DNA of 64,000 nucleotides. Origin: Riptortus pedestris (lineage: Eukaryota > Arthropoda > Insecta > Hemiptera > Alydidae). Below are positions 46,204 to 57,216 of the stretch, one piece after another. The stretch's first letter is position 1. Each line of letters opens with the position of its first letter. The stretch covers positions 79,642,501 to 79,706,500 of the forward strand of contig CM032229.1 of the NCBI GenBank assembly GCA_019009955.1. The letters are read 5' to 3'. The notes under the pieces were generated by a model. The model had not been told where the DNA came from, searched no databases, and saw nothing but the letters and a program-made list of their open reading frames with translations. The position numbers and the translations under genes were made by a program.

Positions 46204-46993
46204 CTGTTACCGCTCTAGCGGTCGCAATTTTTGTTTAATCCTTACCTAACTTCATATTTAAGCGTTTTATGTAAAAAGAAAGATCAAGTTCGTTAACGGC
46301 TGAAATCGGACCAGTGGGAGGGGGGTTTAGAGGGGAGGATTTTCGAAAATTCAAAATATCCCCGTTACTATACGTCGGATCGAAAAATTATATAGAATCA
46401 ATCTTATTACAAGTTAAATTTACTATAAATATTGTTCTATACATTTATTCTCTATCTTGAATATTAACCGAGATATTTGCATTTTTCAGTTTTCACCAAA
46501 CCGCCACTTCTACTCATGTTACGTAAACAATACTCTGATACATAATAAATCACATTATTGGAAGTTTAAATACCAAAAATTGTATTCAAGAGACCTTTAT
46601 TATACGAGATACATGCAAATATGCACTGGTGACTCCCCCCCCCCCATCTTAAAGTTTTGGACTACTAAAATATTATTGATTGAGATAACAATTATTCTGA
46701 CTCATTATTAATTACAGTACTAGATATACTAAATAGTTCTCAATAAAATTAATGTGTTATATTCTGATATATTTCAGTAATTGTTTTTCTTTCCGGTGTG
46801 AGGCGGGACCCGTTTATTTACATTTCTAACCTAACGCTTCCTGTCGGCAGGCTATTGAAATTGGATGAAACATTTCTTATTTCCGTTTGTATTTATTCAC
46901 GGTGTTGTGTTAGCAGTATGTATATTCATCTATTAATAAACTTTACGAGGGAAATCTGCTTAGTTTACGCAGCCCCTGCGTGACGGACTTTTT
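45986..46993 (+). mobile_element. HINE/Helentron-like copy K (long subfamily)
   Basis: Begins AGCAGATTTCCCTTAAGGG with the perfect 20-bp palindrome GATTTCCCTTAAGGGAAATC. The core is compound: (ATCT)n then (AT)n at 46111-46200. GGACCAGTGGGAGGGGGG, AATATCCCCGTTACTATACG and AATATTAACCGAGATATTTG follow, then a unique ~400-base insert, then GGGAAATCTGCTTAG and the CGCAGCCCCTGCGTGACGG hairpin end. Confidence 0.87.
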
Positions 46994-46997
46994 ATAT

Positions 46998-47040
46998 AAT
47001 TCGAACGGGCGTCATTTTCGTCATCTCCTCCAGGGCATTC
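46998..47040 (-). mobile_element. Short HINE fragment abutting copy K
   Basis: AATTCGAACGGGCGTCATTT then TCGTCATCTCC matches the minus-strand block GAACGGACCTCATTTTCGTC of the family. Confidence 0.45.
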
Positions 47041-47782
47041 GGGGAAGTCGTTCGTTTTGTTTTTTATTAGGGGAAACTGCTAAATGAAGCCACACACAAG
47101 ATGATGAAAACACACACATTCACACACAAAGGGTTTGGTCGCCATAACTTTAGTATTATCCTTTACTACTCGATTTTAACGTTTCAATTGTGTAGCTACG
47201 CACGTACTCGTGAGTCGTTCGCTATCAAATATGATAACCTCGCGGTATAAAAAATACCAGATGGTTTTAAAATATGTTGAGTTAGTAAAAAAAAGGTTAA
47301 CGAGAATTGCGAGTGTAAAGTTAAGTGTGAAAAAATTATTACCTAGTGCCTCGTGCTAACTGTGACTGAGTTGTGGCTATTCATGCTGGACCATAGTGAA
47401 TAGTGAAACTACTAGATTTGTTACCTGTAAATATTTTATGCCAAGAAGTTTTTATTGTTTTTAATATACAACTTAAAAAGTGCACAGAACTATTTATTTT
47501 CCCCCATTCAGTCCACTAAAATTGTAATAAAATCAGGCAAAGAGGTGAGGGAGATTTCTTATTCTTACGCATTGAAAAATGTTATATTACCAGCTTCATC
47601 TTCATCGCTTGCTATCTATATTCTATACATTCTCTAAAGAAAACAAAAGTAGAATATAATCGGAAGATAATATAAAAAATATGTCTGTCCTATTATTAAA
47701 ATTAAATTACAAATTAAAATGTTTTTTGTATATATTATTATTTTAGCAATTAATTTACATAAAATAAAATAAATTTAGTAAA
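47041..47782. other. AT-rich stretch with no recognised gene
   Basis: Nothing recognised. Confidence 0.4.
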
Positions 47783-47873
47783 CGATAATGAAATCTTTCT
47801 TTTTACATAAAACGATTAAATATGAAGTTTGGTAACGATCAAACAAAAATTGCGACTGCTAGAGCGGTAACAG

Positions 47874-47931
<58 letters not shown>

Positions 47932-48053
47932 TTTTGAACGGACCTCATTTTCGTCATCTTCTGGGTAGGATCGATGGACATTTGAAGAAAAATTTCGAAA
48001 ATCGTGTCATGAGTACAACCTCAATAGCTGATTTCCCTTAAGGGAAATCTGCT
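47783..48053 (-). mobile_element. HINE/Helentron-like 5' half, copy L
   Basis: Begins within the family at CTTTTTACATAAAACGATTAA, includes GGTAACGATCAAAC, the (AT)n core 47879-47929, GTTTTGAACGGACCTC, and ends with the 20-bp palindrome GATTTCCCTTAAGGGAAATC and TGCT. The 3' half is missing. Confidence 0.82.
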
Positions 48054-48197
48054 AAAATAGGTTATGATGGTATAAGCTTACATAAAATTTATATGGAATC
48101 TTTCATATGTTATTTAAGAACTTTCTATAAAAAATATAAAGAAAATTAGAAATAAAAAAAATGATTCCTCCTCAAGATCACTAGATTTTATTATTAT

Positions 48198-48417
48198 TAT
48201 TATTTATTAACGTCCACTTTTTGCAACTTAGACTAATCGGGACGGGTTATCTACAGGTTACCACCCTTCTCTAGCCAGGGTGGGATTTTAGGATGTTATT
48301 TAATGAATTTCGTCACTAAATAATCTCCTTTGCCCAGGCGAGAATCGAACTCGCCACTCTAGGTTTACCATGTGAGATAAAGGTCAACGCTTTAACTCGC
48401 ATGGCCAATCTGAGCCC
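48198..48417 (-). mobile_element. tRNA-derived SINE family 1 copy, minus strand
   Basis: Plus strand shows AACGTCCACTTTTTGCAACT, TATCTACAGGTTACCACCCT, the B box complement GGCGAGAATCGAACTCGCC and the head complement ending CTGAGCCCC. Confidence 0.85.
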
Positions 48418-48941
48418 CTTTTAAACAAATGGTATAATTTTAATTTAAAATTGATAAAACGTTTTCTTGAATTGTTGTTTCTGTTTTGTAGCTAAGTTTT
48501 CTTATTCTTGACAAATAGGAATTTGACGAAAGGAGAAACATTTTAATTAAATCCACGTTTGTGCTAATACGAGAAGGTTTCTCTGAGATAACTTATGTCT
48601 TTGAGTTGTCTCCCCCCCCCCTCCAACACTGCTTCTTCTGATAATTGTCCAATTGGTGATATGAAAAAAGAAATAATATGAGGTCCATATAAAATCAGTT
48701 TGTTTAAAGCCTTGAATAAAGTCTCAGAAATAAATCTTTAGTTTTATCAATTAATTCAGTGAATTCCAACATATTAATTGATTTACCACTAGAAACAACA
48801 TTAAAAATGGAGCCCAAATGAATTATTAGTATTATGTCCAGTTGAGTAATTTCACTGCTTAGTTTTAAATTTCCAAAAAATCTGTCGGCGTATTACCATC
48901 GTTCGTGGAACCAAAAGAAGGTTTTGGCTTATCGACTAAAA
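48418..48941. other. AT-rich stretch with no recognised gene
   Basis: Contains a C-run near 48611. Nothing else recognised. Confidence 0.4.
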
Positions 48942-49361
48942 AGTCCGTCACGCAGGGGCTGCGTAAACTAAGCAGATTTCCCACGTGAAGTTTTACAGTA
49001 GAGAAATCTGCCCAATAACAGCTGTAGTAGGAAGGGATCTCTAAACCTATTCACGAGGAACGAATAGCTCCGGAAGAGCTCTCGGCGGAAAGTCGGGAAC
49101 ATGGTGGAGTCCTGCCGACCACACACACAACACAAATGCAAATATCTCTGTTAATATTCAAGAAATGATTCTATACAATTTTTCGATCCGACGCATAGTA
49201 ACGGAGATATTTTAATTTTCAAAAATCCCCCCCTCTAAACCCCTCCCACGTCCGATTTCAGCCATTAACGAACTTGATCTTCCTTTTTACATAAAACGAT
49301 TAAATTCCGAGTTTGGTAACGATCAAACAAAAATTACCACCGCTAGAGCGTTAACGGACAA

Positions 49362-49439
<78 letters not shown>

Positions 49440-49557
49440 GAACGGTCTTCATTTTCGTCATCTTCTGGGTAGGATTGATGGACATTTGAAGAAATTTTTC
49501 GAAGCTCGCGTCATGAGTACGACCTCAATAGCTGATTTCCCTTGAGGGAAATCTGCT
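48942..49557 (-). mobile_element. HINE/Helentron-like copy M (full-length reference copy, 616 bp)
   Basis: The clearest full-length copy. Plus strand: AGTCCGTCACGCAGGGGCTG then CG (3' hairpin ACGCAG-GGG-CTGCGT), AAGCAGATTTCCCACGTGAAG region, AAATATCTCTGTTAATATTC, CGACGCATAGTAACGGAGAT, a C-rich block ending GTCCGATTTC, GGTAACGATCAAAC, (AT)n 49362-49434, GAACGGTCTTCATTTTCGTC, and the palindrome GATTTCCCTTGAGGGAAATC plus TGCT. Flanking A/T runs on both sides fit insertion between T residues. Confidence 0.88.
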
Positions 49558-49592
49558 AAAACTCCATTTTCTCCTTGAACAAAGTTTGTACT

Positions 49593-49811
49593 TTATTTTT
49601 CTGGAAACATTTTTTCGCACCTCAATAATAAGTGTTGACAAGAACAGTCATCACTAAGTTTATCTACGTACTTACAAGTTTTGTTTAATATTTCCTCCAG
49701 ATTTACTTCATCGTGGGGTTCAGAAGTTTCAATGAGTAATAGCAAAAGTTGTCGTTCTGCCCATTTTAACTCATAATAGCTCGGTAAAATGTTTGGGCTG
49801 CAACTATTCAT
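49593..49811 (-). CDS. Short ORF of unknown function (72 codons)
   Basis: ATG at 49811-49809, TAA at 49595-49593. The composition is protein-like (Leu-rich helix, WAERQLLLLLIETSEPHDEV, then several Cys: CKYVDKLSDDCSCQ), unlike nearby random frames. No domain recognised. It could be a decayed exon or chance; low confidence. Confidence 0.2.
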   Translation of the reverse strand: MNSCSPNILPSYYELKWAERQLLLLLIETSEPHDEVNLEEILNKTCKYVDKLSDDCSCQHLLLRCEKMFPEK

Positions 49812-50570
49812 AGTGCACCTTAAAATGTTATATTTACGGAAACTAAGCCGTAAGTCAATGGCTTATTGGGCTGGTGCATTTAATGGTAATAAAGCTGAAT
49901 GGTTGATCTTATTATGCTTAGAAGTAAGCATAAAGGCAAACTTTCTTTCGTCCGGAGATTTCATATGTCCGCAGCTTAACTTTTTTTTTTGTAAATCATG
50001 ATGCTTTCACGAAACGTAATTGCGGTGAAGGGCCTGGTTGATTATTATCTCTTTTACATATTTCAAAAACGTTATCGGAAATTTTAATGCTTTATGATGT
50101 TTCGAAAACCTGTAATAGTACGAATTTTCTAATATTCTTCGTCAGAACAGTCAGATAAATTATATTCTAGCACGATTCCACCAAATAAAGCATCGCAGCT
50201 GGTGTTTAGTTCCTTACTATGCAAGAAGTTGTACAGTTTTCCATGGGTTATGAAACCTAAAACCACAATGTAACCAAAAACAGGTAAACTAAGCATCAAG
50301 AGAGTTGTGAAGCAATGTACTATTTATTAATAAAGTATGAAAAACCCGTTATTTTACGAATATTTTAAATGAATTCCAAAGTAGAAAAGATCATGAGAAT
50401 TTCTTATATATTTTTATTGTAATTAGGCACCCAACTCTAGAGTGTTATTCGTCCTTAGATGGTCAAAATTTCATTTTCGTTATCCTTCCTTGTTCGATAG
50501 TCACTTCAGAGATCCCATCCATTCCTACGCCCTCCGACATCCTTGGATCCACATGTTGTATCTCTCTTAT
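49812..50570. other. AT-rich stretch with no recognised gene
   Basis: Nothing recognised apart from the start of the dispersed repeat at 50571. Confidence 0.4.
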
Positions 50571-50670
50571 TTGTCTCTATCCCTGATCCTGTGACAACAA
50601 AAACAGCAATACTTTGTTATAAATCAATTTGATATATAAATACTTATCTCACTGACTTGTGTGCCGATAT
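50571..50670. repeat. Unclassified dispersed repeat, copy 2
   Basis: Shares GATCCTGTGACAA and the following TTTGATATATAAATACTTAT-like text with 19778-19870. Confidence 0.5.
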
Positions 50671-51052
50671 GTTGAAGTCCTATATTATTTATATAGTTTT
50701 AAACAATAGGACGTACCAATTTTCGCACTGTTGGTCAAGAATAGCCAATAAACGATTCACTTAGGACTGTCACTTGAAGAGGTGACAAGAGAAATGAATA
50801 TGATCAAGTTACAAGATTGTAACTGCCGAAGTAAATATTTACTAACCGAAACAGTTTTATTTTTGTATTAGTATCAGCAATTCAAGTTTGAGCCTTTGTT
50901 ATTATATTCTTATTCAGATGTCTTCTTTCTGTCCTAAGGTTCTAATTTTTATATTACCTCTCAAAACAAAAATTGTCGAACGTCATTTTTCTTATTTTTG
51001 AACACAGCTCGTGACATTCTGCGGCGCTCCACAATTACACAATTGAAATTGT

Positions 51053-51480
51053 AGGGCGCCGGTGGCCGTGCGAGTAGGCGTGGGTACGTCTACCACTAAC
51101 TTCAGAAAGCTAAAGGGAAAAATAGGTGCAGGTTCGAACCCCGGATACCATTAGTTCACGAGTTTGCTGCCAGAGCGCGCTACATTCGCAGTACTTATTC
51201 TAAATACGTCTGACAGCCGCTAGTGATGACTAAAGATTATGAGTATCTTGAATTCTCCCACAGGCAGGCTGAACTGGCCACAGACACTCCAAGACACTCC
51301 AGGTACAATGGGGCCCGTTAGTCTGCTGAAGGTAGCTCATTCTATATCCTCCTTGGTTATGAGAGATTGTACGAGAGTTCATCACTCACTACTTAAAAAA
51401 ATCAGATCACGAACCCCCTCTACTCCCGCTCGGGGTGGCAAACACAAGTCAAAGCTCTGTGATGCCAGTACAAAAAAAAA
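51053..51480 (+). mobile_element. tRNA-derived SINE, family 2, with poly(A) tail
   Basis: The head carries a good A box (TGGCCGTGCGAGTAGG, 51063-51078) and B box (GGTTCGAACCC, 51131-51141), giving a pol III promoter. A ~330-bp tRNA-unrelated body follows, ending in a run of nine A. A 7-bp direct repeat AAATTGT at 51046-51052 and 51478-51484 is the probable target duplication (it overlaps the A tail, so its edge is uncertain). Only one copy is present in this window. The open frame at 51239-51499 lies in the SINE body and is not a gene. Confidence 0.75.
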
Positions 51481-51484
51481 TTGT

Positions 51485-52864
51485 TTGTGTGCACAATGAA
51501 TAAACCAGTTTCCCGATTCCCTGCCATATTGTGTGCCCATTACAGCCCAAAGATCGTCCATTATTTTTATTCAAGCAGCTCCTAAATATTCGCACAATGC
51601 CCAGCAGCCAGAAAACGGATAAAGAATCTCATCCAGCTTCGAGGCCTAACGACCTTGCTGTGAATTAAATTAATATTGCTTGACTCAATACCTCACAGTA
51701 GATCTTATTATATCGTCTGTTATTATTTTGGTTGGTCTATATTATAAACTTTAGTAGAGGTTTTCGCTAATTTGTCAAGTGTCAACTTCCTTCAATGAGG
51801 CCTTCCTTCCACAAGCAGTTTATTTAATAGGCGTCTTCTAAGCGAGCACTTTATGTCCAGGTATAAACATTTGAGATATGAACGATTTCTGAGAAGGCGG
51901 AAGAAAACTGAGAATGGTCGGGCTTAAATCATCCTTCAGAAATAGGAATCAATAAAAGCAATGTTTGCACAGGCAAAAATATATAAGAGGTTCTCAAGAT
52001 TGATCTGGAATGTACCGAGACGGCTTCTATTATGATGGAGATCATTTCAAAGTGTGAGGGTTAGAAGCGAAGAGATTTTTATCCTTTAAAGATTTTTTTC
52101 ACTGTATCTAAGAATGGTGGGGAAAGGTTGCTGAATGGTTTATGTTATGTATGAATTGGTAAGAAAACTTGTCACTTCCTCTATTTGACGATTCGTCCAT
52201 GGCAGTCGTGAAGACATATAAGTTGAATATAAAGGACATGACAGTGTTTCTTCACATAGGTGAGTCTATGAGTAACGACACCAAAATATTATTATACGCC
52301 AACTTGAAATTCTTTCAATTATTAAGTTTTCTTGACTATATTGTATTAAAGACTGTAAGACTTACACGTGTACGTTGTCGTGCAATGTGATACTTTTTGC
52401 ATTGCTTCAGTTCTTCAGTCCCCTTCTGAACTACTTTAAGTTTATTACCTTTACCAGTGGATTCTTTTCTTGAAAACACTAATAAAGGCATAATGCATCA
52501 CGTGCTTAATAAAGTAAATACGAATTCATTCTCTGTTTATATTAAAAAATATTCGTTAATATTAGTTTTTATTACTTATTTATTTGTGTGTTTTGTCTGC
52601 CAAGAAGTTTATTTTCATGCTTTTACGTTTGTGTTTAACACGATTTAATTTTTTTTATGATTTAAATAGCTCTCTCCATTTTCAGCAAGAATGTCCTTGA
52701 GCGAGGCTCTTCGATTATATTAATATTACACTTTTTTCCTTGTTAGAATTTGGTAAGGACGCAGTAACATGTATTATATATTGGTTGATAGGTTTTACAG
52801 TAAATATCCATGTGCCTGTATGCAGTATTCAACATCCTTCTATTTTTTGAGAAGAATATTTAAC
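51485..52864. other. AT-rich stretch with no recognised gene
   Basis: The open frames at 52169-52390 and 52457-52648 have no recognised domain. Confidence 0.4.
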
Positions 52865-52868
52865 ATAT

Positions 52869-53450
52869 TGTTACGTTTTATTACAAAAACCAATAATAAA
52901 CGTTTTTAATAAGAGTTCTTTTGGATTGCAAAATTAAATACTCCCAAGTTTCACAGTTTTTATCACTGCACAATTTATTTGACAATGCACAATACACTTG
53001 GTAATTATTCTTAATTACTACTCACAGTATACACTGATATCGTCACTGTTCTTCAGATTACACAGTCCAACAATTCACTCACGGTCACTGAAATTCACAA
53101 CAAGACGGTACTGCACTGTCTTAAACTCGGCACTAAACTGTTACTTACAGTCACGGCACAACACTGTTCTTCTTATAAAAACACTTTACCGCACTGCACT
53201 AAGTCGCACTGTAGCACTGCCGTGAACATCAAGACAGGTGAGAATAAAACTGACTCGCTCGCGGCAGGCCCTTCTTAATATAGTTTGTCGGCATACATCA
53301 AAGGGGAATTGTCTGGACCCCTCGACGTCGGGCTGGAAGGTACTGGTAGGACCTAGGACATTCTGTCAGTTTCTTTGATCTACGTCACACTTTCCAAATA
53401 CGCGACTCTCCCTCTCTGAAGGATTATTCATGTATTTAATTTTCGCAACA
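52869..53450 (-). mobile_element. Solo LTR of the gypsy family (582 bp)
   Basis: Starts TGTTACG and ends TTCGCAACA; aligns with the LTRs at 20748 and 26443 over most of its length but is shorter, with a diverged distal half. It is flanked by ATAT on both sides (52865-52868 and 53451-53454). No internal sequence is present, so it arose by LTR-LTR recombination. Strand is assigned by analogy with the full element. Confidence 0.9.
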
Positions 53451-53454
53451 ATAT

Positions 53455-53724
53455 GTTTGAGTCCTGTTTTATTTCATTGAACTATTTAAGGGTCCATCCT
53501 ATTGTTCCTAGTAATTCAGAACTTTCTTTTTAATTTCTCCTTTGAGAAACGGCAGCTTCATTTATCTATGATTTAGATGGCATATTCCATACCAACAATC
53601 GCATTCCTATATTACAATCTAATCTTACTATATAATTCAAATATAAACATCTTATTTTCATAGGTCTTTAGTGCCTTCCAGTAGAACGATTTCATCACGA
53701 ATGTGTTGGGGGTTTAGAGTATAA
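53455..53724. other. AT-rich stretch with no recognised gene
   Basis: Nothing recognised. Confidence 0.4.
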
Positions 53725-53739
53725 CCCGCCAGTTCCCAA
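53725..53739 (+). repeat. Left terminal inverted repeat (15 bp)
   Basis: CCCGCCAGTTCCCAA; identical on the opposite strand at 56716-56730. Confidence 0.95.
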
Positions 53740-53740
53740 A

Positions 53741-53756
53741 GGCACCTATAGGTGCC
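53741..53756. repeat. Subterminal palindrome 1
   Basis: GGCACCTATAGGTGCC, a perfect 16-bp palindrome directly after CCCAAA. Confidence 0.9.
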
Positions 53757-53957
53757 ACATCTTTAATTGTGTTTAAACCGATACCTCTTCGAGGTTTTTC
53801 ATTTTGGCGCTATCTAAAATCATGTATGGAACCTAATTCATTTACTAGTTGAGGGATTCACCTGGAGAGTAGCTCATTCGATATCAGTTCCATTTTGTGT
53901 TTGGTGAAGTGTGAGATAACTCCCATTCTGTGGACCCTTTCCTGTTTCTTACCAAAA

Positions 53958-56265
53958 ATGGATAGAAAAATGTAAGTAAATGTTGTGTTTATGTTATTTA
54001 TTTAATGAATAAATTTAATATTGGAAATGTTTTTTTTGCACTTTGATTTGTTTATGTTCCCAAAATTCAATTGAAAACACTTAGTGGCACCTGTAGGTGC
54101 CTTTGGGAAAATTATACCTCAAATGATGATTTATCTCACAGATATTATAAAAAAATATTAGGAATTTTTGTGATTATTTTTATTTTTATTTTAATATGAA
54201 TTGATTACAACTTATGGAAATCTGCCAATGGCCAAACGCCACATTTTATTTCTTGAAAATAAATAAATAAATTATTTTTATTCGTATTATTTATTTATTT
54301 ATATTTTTACTTCTTAGAAAACAAAATATATTTCATATTAAGTGCTAGTAAAATAAATAATAAACACAATAAATGTAAAATCTCATAAATTCTAATAAAC
54401 TTTTCCTTGTTCAATAGGATTTCTCTTCACGAAGTGATAGCTCTCCTGGAAGCAGGGCACGAGTTAGAGGATATTTAAATCACTCTTTTCCCACCTGATG
54501 AAGGATCAAAAACGGACGAAGAAAGCGGAGACGAAGATGAGGTTGATTTGAATCACCTTCCAGGTAGTATTCTTAGAAGTGAAGTTGAGGTGAATGCTGT
54601 TTGTCGAGCTGAAAACGAAACCAATGACGTGATATTTGCGGGTGACGAAGAAATAGATCTTACTGAGACAATGCGTCATGTGCAATTTTCGAAAAAAATT
54701 GATGATGGTGACCCGAGCTCTGTGGAGGATGAAGAATTACCGAATTCTCACCAAGTATTGAATCGGAGCAAAGTAGAAGTAGTCGCCAAAAGAACCAGAA
54801 AACAACGTAAAAAAAAAAAAATCACTTGGATGGAGGATGAGACCACTTTTACGAATTGAGTTGGGAACAAAGATGCAAAGGAGAGGTGGAATGATGGTCC
54901 TCATGCATCAAAATCTTGCTTAGCTTGGTTTGAGGACCTATTTTCTCCTGAAGTTTTAACTCTGATCAAAGACCAAAGCAATTTATATGCTTTGCAAAAC
55001 AATCATACACTGAATATTACGGAAGAAGAAATCAGGGTGTACATTGCAATGTTAATGCTCACTGGATACCTTACACCTAAATAGATACGCATGTTTTGGG
55101 AAACCCAGACGGACACCCACAACTTATTGGTAACGAAATCCATGCGCAGAAATATATTTTTCGAAATTGAAAAATATTTACACTTGGCCGACAACACCAC
55201 TCGCCTGAAGATAAATTCTATAAAGTAAGAGATTTTTTGAACATTCTCGAATTGAATTTCAGACAAAATTTTACCATCATTGGCACATCTCATGTTTCTG
55301 TTGATGAAACAATGGTACGTTATTATGGTCAACATTCATCAAAACAGCACATTCACGGCAAACCAATCAAATTCAAACTGTGGTCTTTAGCTACGAAATC
55401 CGGATATCTGGTGACCTTCAAACCATATGAGGGATACAAAAAATCACCACTGCCTTGGAGCCGCTGTTGTTCTTGAACTTACTTCACGGCTTCCAGAAGA
55501 TATTGCTCCATATAATGTATATTTTGAGCGATTTTTTGGTAGTGTCAAATTAGTACGAGAATTGACAAAAAGAAATATTGGCGGAACAGGGACAATTTTA
55601 GAAAATAGGACATTGAAATGCCCACTAGAACAATCAAAAGCTTTGTCAAAAAAGGAACGTGGTACTACATCTTACAGAAACACTGAAAATATCATAATCG
55701 CTAAATGGCATGATAATAATGTTGTCACTATGATATCTAATTGCCATGGGATAGACCCTGTTTCTAAAGTGGATAGAATAGGAAAAGTTAACAATAAAAA
55801 GCCAAAGTGAGTGTCAAATGTCCAAATATTAGAAAGATGTATAATATGTTTATGGGCGGCGTAGACCGGTTTGACCAAAATTTAGACTCCCAAAGAGTAT
55901 CTGTAAAAGGAAGAAAGTGGTGGTACAAGTTGTTCACATTCGGAATTGATGCAGCCTGCCAAAATGCTTGGCTATTGAAGAGACACACGGAAAATGACGT
56001 CAAACTCACCTATTGTGATTTCAGGAGGGCAGTGGTACAAGAATGGCTATTCAAGTTTGGAGTCCCATCAAAAATATTACCTAGTGTAAAAAATGTACCC
56101 TCCTTACTAGTAACAAACAAAAACAAAGAATTTTCTCATGAACTGGATGATTGCGTGGAACACCGACGCTGCGCCCAATGCCATAAAAGAACAAGGAAAT
56201 TTTGTAAGAAATGTAAAGTTGGCTTACACATCCATTGTTCCCATGAGTACCATACAAATTTGTGA
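53958..56265 (+). pseudogene. piggyBac-family transposase, decayed
   Basis: Exon 1 (53958-53971) encodes MDRK plus two bases. The intron begins GTAAGT (53972) and ends AATAG (54417). Exon 2 resumes in phase with ISLHEVIALLEAG and an acidic N-terminus. Breaks: TAA 54476-54478, TGA 54857-54859, TAG 55082-55084, a frameshift near 55200, another near 55440-55460 and a third near 55805. Family motifs: VSVDETMVRYYG (first catalytic Asp; text around 55295), HIHGKPIKFKLWSLATKSGY, YNVYFERFFGSVKL (second catalytic Asp position reads Glu), and YNMFMGGVDRFDQNL (third Asp). The C-terminus is a Cys/His zinc module: CAQCHKRTRKFCKKC then HIHCSHEYH. Inactive for transposition. Confidence 0.9.
54086..54101. 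repeat. Subterminal palindrome 2 (inside the intron)
   Basis: GGCACCTGTAGGTGCC followed by TTTGGG, i.e. the same unit as palindrome 1 in opposite orientation. Lies within the predicted transposase intron. Confidence 0.9.
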
Positions 56266-56583
56266 CTTTTATTGATATTTATATTATGATTACAATTATA
56301 AAATATTTATATGGGATAGATTTGTTTTTCAAGTACTTTTTATTGATTGAACTATTTTTCATGAAGACTGAATTGTTGCCGAAAGCACAAGAACATGGAG
56401 GTGCAGTAATTTGTTCTTAGTTTTATGTCATGATCATGTTTATGTTTTATGTAGTTATATAAGTTTTAAACTATTAACGATGTGATAATAAAAAATTGTG
56501 TTCGAATAATATTCTTTTTTTTATTTTTACTCCGATTATCAGTAGTCAGCTCAAGATGCCTGGAAGGACACCCTACTCCCAAA

Positions 56584-56599
56584 GGCACCAGCAGGTGCC
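56584..56599. repeat. Subterminal palindrome 3
   Basis: GGCACCAGCAGGTGCC preceded by CCCAAA, in the same orientation as palindrome 1, 131 bases from the right end. Confidence 0.9.
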
Positions 56600-56715
56600 G
56601 CCCCTATTTCTTCTAATCTAATCACTTTTTTTAACAACTAACTGTTCTAAAAATCATATTTAATTTAGAAAAACAGATATACTAGAAAAAAATTGAAAAA
56701 AATCACTGTTTGGCC

Positions 56716-56730
56716 TTGGGAACTGGCGGG
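56716..56730 (-). repeat. Right terminal inverted repeat (15 bp)
   Basis: TTGGGAACTGGCGGG, the perfect reverse complement of the left end, followed by ATAA. Confidence 0.95.
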
Positions 56731-56734
56731 ATAA

Positions 56735-57163
56735 GGTTAGGAGCTGGCTGAAATCAGTGATACCAGTGAGACTTTATTGCATGTCAATAGCCAAACTTCA
56801 AACAAATAAAAGAGGAATATAATCTAGAATACTCACTCTAGGGAATCCTTGGTTTCAAGAATCCAAAAAAGATACTGTTTCAAGATCATTTACCTTCATA
56901 GAAAAATCTCAGGTTTAAAATATATGTGTAAACCCTAGTAATAACAGCTTGATTGAAGCATAAAAATAAATAAATAGAACAAGTGATAAATGTCATGAGT
57001 TCATTTACTACAAGAAGTGGGATTATAATCAATTATTGGTCATTATTGAATAGGCTTGGATTTACTGACTGTGGAAAGGGATTATTAACAAACCAAAGTA
57101 TCACCTTAAAATAAATGTACGCTTGTATATGTGTGTGCGTGTGTGTGTGTGTGTGAGTGTATG

Positions 57164-57168
<5 letters not shown>
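56735..57168. other. No recognised gene; (GT)n-(AT)n compound microsatellite at the end
   Basis: Nothing until the TGTGTGCG...(GT)n tract at about 57130, which runs into (AT)n. Confidence 0.4.

Positions 57169-57212
<44 letters not shown>
57168..57212 (+). repeat. (AT)n microsatellite
   Basis: About 44 bases of AT dinucleotides continuing from a (GT)n run. Confidence 0.95.

Positions 57213-57216
<4 letters not shown>

Larger units (their letters stand above)
53725..56730 (+). mobile_element. piggyBac-like element with ATAA flanks, 3006 bp
   Basis: The 15-bp perfect terminal inverted repeat CCCGCCAGTTCCCAA occurs at 53725-53739 and, inverted, at 56716-56730. Both sides are flanked by ATAA (53721-53724 and 56731-56734) rather than the TTAA usual for piggyBac. 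Subterminal palindromes of the type GGCACC-NNNN-GGTGCC lie at 53741-53756, 54086-54101 and 56584-56599. A piggyBac transposase pseudogene fills the interior. An AATAAA signal lies at 56487. Confidence 0.9.

Noticed and set aside
51053..51145. Possible tRNA gene
   Set aside because: A and B boxes are present, but the sequence continues into a SINE body with a poly(A) tail and target duplication, and no cloverleaf was built.
55003..56009. Minus-strand frames in the piggyBac-like element
   Set aside because: Antisense shadows of the transposase.
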